This document shows positions 37,102-38,222 of a stretch of 38,222 bases of DNA, piece by piece. The notes beneath the pieces are model-generated. The model ran no database searches, was not told the origin of the DNA, and was given only the letters and a program-made list of their open reading frames with translations. The position numbers were made by a program, and so were the translations under genes. The stretch comes from Deltaproteobacteria bacterium (lineage in GTDB: Bacteria; JAEEML01). Position 1 is the first letter of the stretch; each line of letters starts with the position of its first letter. The stretch spans positions 1-38,222 of the forward strand of contig JAEEML010000124.1 of NCBI GenBank assembly GCA_016283195.1. Reading direction: 5' to 3'.

Positions 37102-38222
37102 TAGCGACGGAAAACGTTCAAGCAAAAAGAACGGAAAAAATAATAATGAAATCGCCAAAAACAGCGAGTTTCTTAACGAAGCGCAGGAAATTATTGATGA
37201 TTTAAATCGTGATCTCCTGGTGCTGAACTCCAGCGAAAAACAAAATGCCGACCCGGAGCTGATAAATAATCTCTTCCGCAGTGCCCATTCTTTAAAGGGG
37301 CTGGCCGGTATGTTCAATGTGCGCTATGTCTCTATTTTAGCTCACAATTTGGAAAATGTGCTGGATGCGTTGCGCCTAGGAAAAATAGAGCTTTCGCAGG
37401 AGCTTTTAGATACATTTTTCGATGCTATTGAGCTCTTTACCAAGCTCATTGCCAATTCCGACGACACCAATGACGATGCCAGAGTTGAGCAACTAATGCT
37501 CAGAATGGATCGCCTGATTATTCAAAATCAGGATGCCAATCACGGCGATTTGGCCGCCAAATTGGATTTGCCGGCCGCAGTATTTAACAGCTTTACCGAA
37601 TATGAAGAGCACCGCCTCATGGAGTGTCTGAGAAAAGGGCTCAATATCCTTTCCATCACCACTTCCATGTCTATTGCCGATTTTGATGTCTCGCTCACAC
37701 AATTAACTTCGGCTCTTAAGCAATATGGCGAAGTCATCACCAAATTGCCGGGCTCAAAGTTTGAATCGACAGAGCTCATATCTTTTGATATTATTCTTGG
37801 GACGCAGAAGACAGCCGAAGAGTTGCAAAAACTCATTGATTTTGATGATGTAACCGTGCGCCAGGTAAGCAAATCGGCCGCCACTGAAGCCTCATCTGCG
37901 GCCGAAACGGAAACACCGGCTGAAGATGCTTCCACAGCCAATGTGGGACAAGCCGTTATGCCGCTAAACGGCGATGGCGCTCCGATGAAGGAATTTATCG
38001 GCGAAGCCCAGGAAATTATTGATAATATCAATCGCCTGCTTTTGGAACTCGACAATGGCCAAAAAAGTGGCAAAATAGCACCTGATTTGATTAACGACCT
38101 CTTCCGCAATGCCCACTCGCTAAAGGGCCTCGCCGGTATGTTTGGCGCCATTGATATTTCCACTTTGGCCCATAACATGGAAAATCTGTTGGACGGTTTG
38201 CGCCTCGGCAAACTGGCCATTA
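37091..38222 (+). CDS. CheA-like protein with two tandem Hpt domains, truncated by window edge
   Basis: GTG at 37091 with AAGGAG 6 nt upstream; reads open to the window end; H-boxes RSAHSLKGLAGMF and RNAHSLKGLAGMF. Absent from the ORF track. Confidence 0.88.
   Translation, partial: MVSNSDGKRSSKKNGKNNNEIAKNSEFLNEAQEIIDDLNRDLLVLNSSEKQNADPELINNLFRSAHSLKGLAGMFNVRYVSILAHNLENVLDALRLGKIELSQELLDTFFDAIELFTKLIANSDDTNDDARVEQLMLRMDRLIIQNQDANHGDLAAKLDLPAAVFNSFTEYEEHRLMECLRKGLNILSITTSMSIADFDVSLTQLTSALKQYGEVITKLPGSKFESTELISFDIILGTQKTAEELQKLIDFDDVTVRQVSKSAATEASSAAETETPAEDASTANVGQAVMPLNGDGAPMKEFIGEAQEIIDNINRLLLELDNGQKSGKIAPDLINDLFRNAHSLKGLAGMFGAIDISTLAHNMENLLDGLRLGKLAI

Noticed and set aside
37540-38220. 226-aa minus-strand ORF
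   Set aside because: Antisense of the CheA-like gene, which has SD, GTG start and two Hpt domains on the plus strand.
1-38222. Very frequent CTTTTGGC/GCCAAAAG octamer as a possible Chi-like or uptake motif
   Set aside because: Seems frequent by eye, mostly in coding Leu-Leu-Ala contexts; I cannot count or test strand bias here, and codon usage is the simpler explanation.
1-38222. CRISPR arrays, tRNA/rRNA genes, transposases, phage genes
   Set aside because: None recognised on reading both strands; the only strong tandem repeats are the in-frame EPEQ tracts.

Overview
The window carries a dense set of genes on two divergent strand blocks. A long minus-strand block runs from about 30.9 kb to 1, and a plus-strand block runs from about 31.06 kb to the right edge. 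The style (MYXO-CTERM-like tail, DUF4388/PATAN regulator, Ser/Thr kinase, many large TPR envelope proteins) suggests a Myxococcota or other 'deltaproteobacterial' chromosome; this taxonomic guess is inference. Minus block, in transcription order: (a) three TPR or envelope proteins (28864-30906, 27611-28846, 26397-27566); (b) a YgfK-like multidomain Fe-S/flavin oxidoreductase (23040-26324); (c) an envelope cluster of a small membrane protein, a coiled-coil protein, three large TPR proteins and a YIP1-family membrane protein, whose architecture resembles part of the myxobacterial Glt/Agl envelope machine; (d) a Cys-rich trypsin-like protease with a MYXO-CTERM-like tail; (e) a tightly overlapping run rocD, dut, miaB, DUF151 nuclease, LPP20/FlgT-like protein, SNF2 helicase, 268-aa protein, 788-aa zinc-ribbon protein, pgpA, and a stand-alone GlmU C-terminal (acetyltransferase) domain. 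Plus block: Ser/Thr kinase, class III nucleotide cyclase, DUF4388-(EPEQ)n-REC regulator, CheY-like regulator and a CheA-like protein with tandem Hpt domains that runs off the edge. The best candidates for something undescribed are the SNF2 + 268-aa + 788-aa module, the split GlmU, the kinase-cyclase-PATAN/REC-CheA signalling cluster, and the TPR-rich envelope clusters. No CRISPR arrays, tRNAs, rRNAs or mobile elements were recognised.
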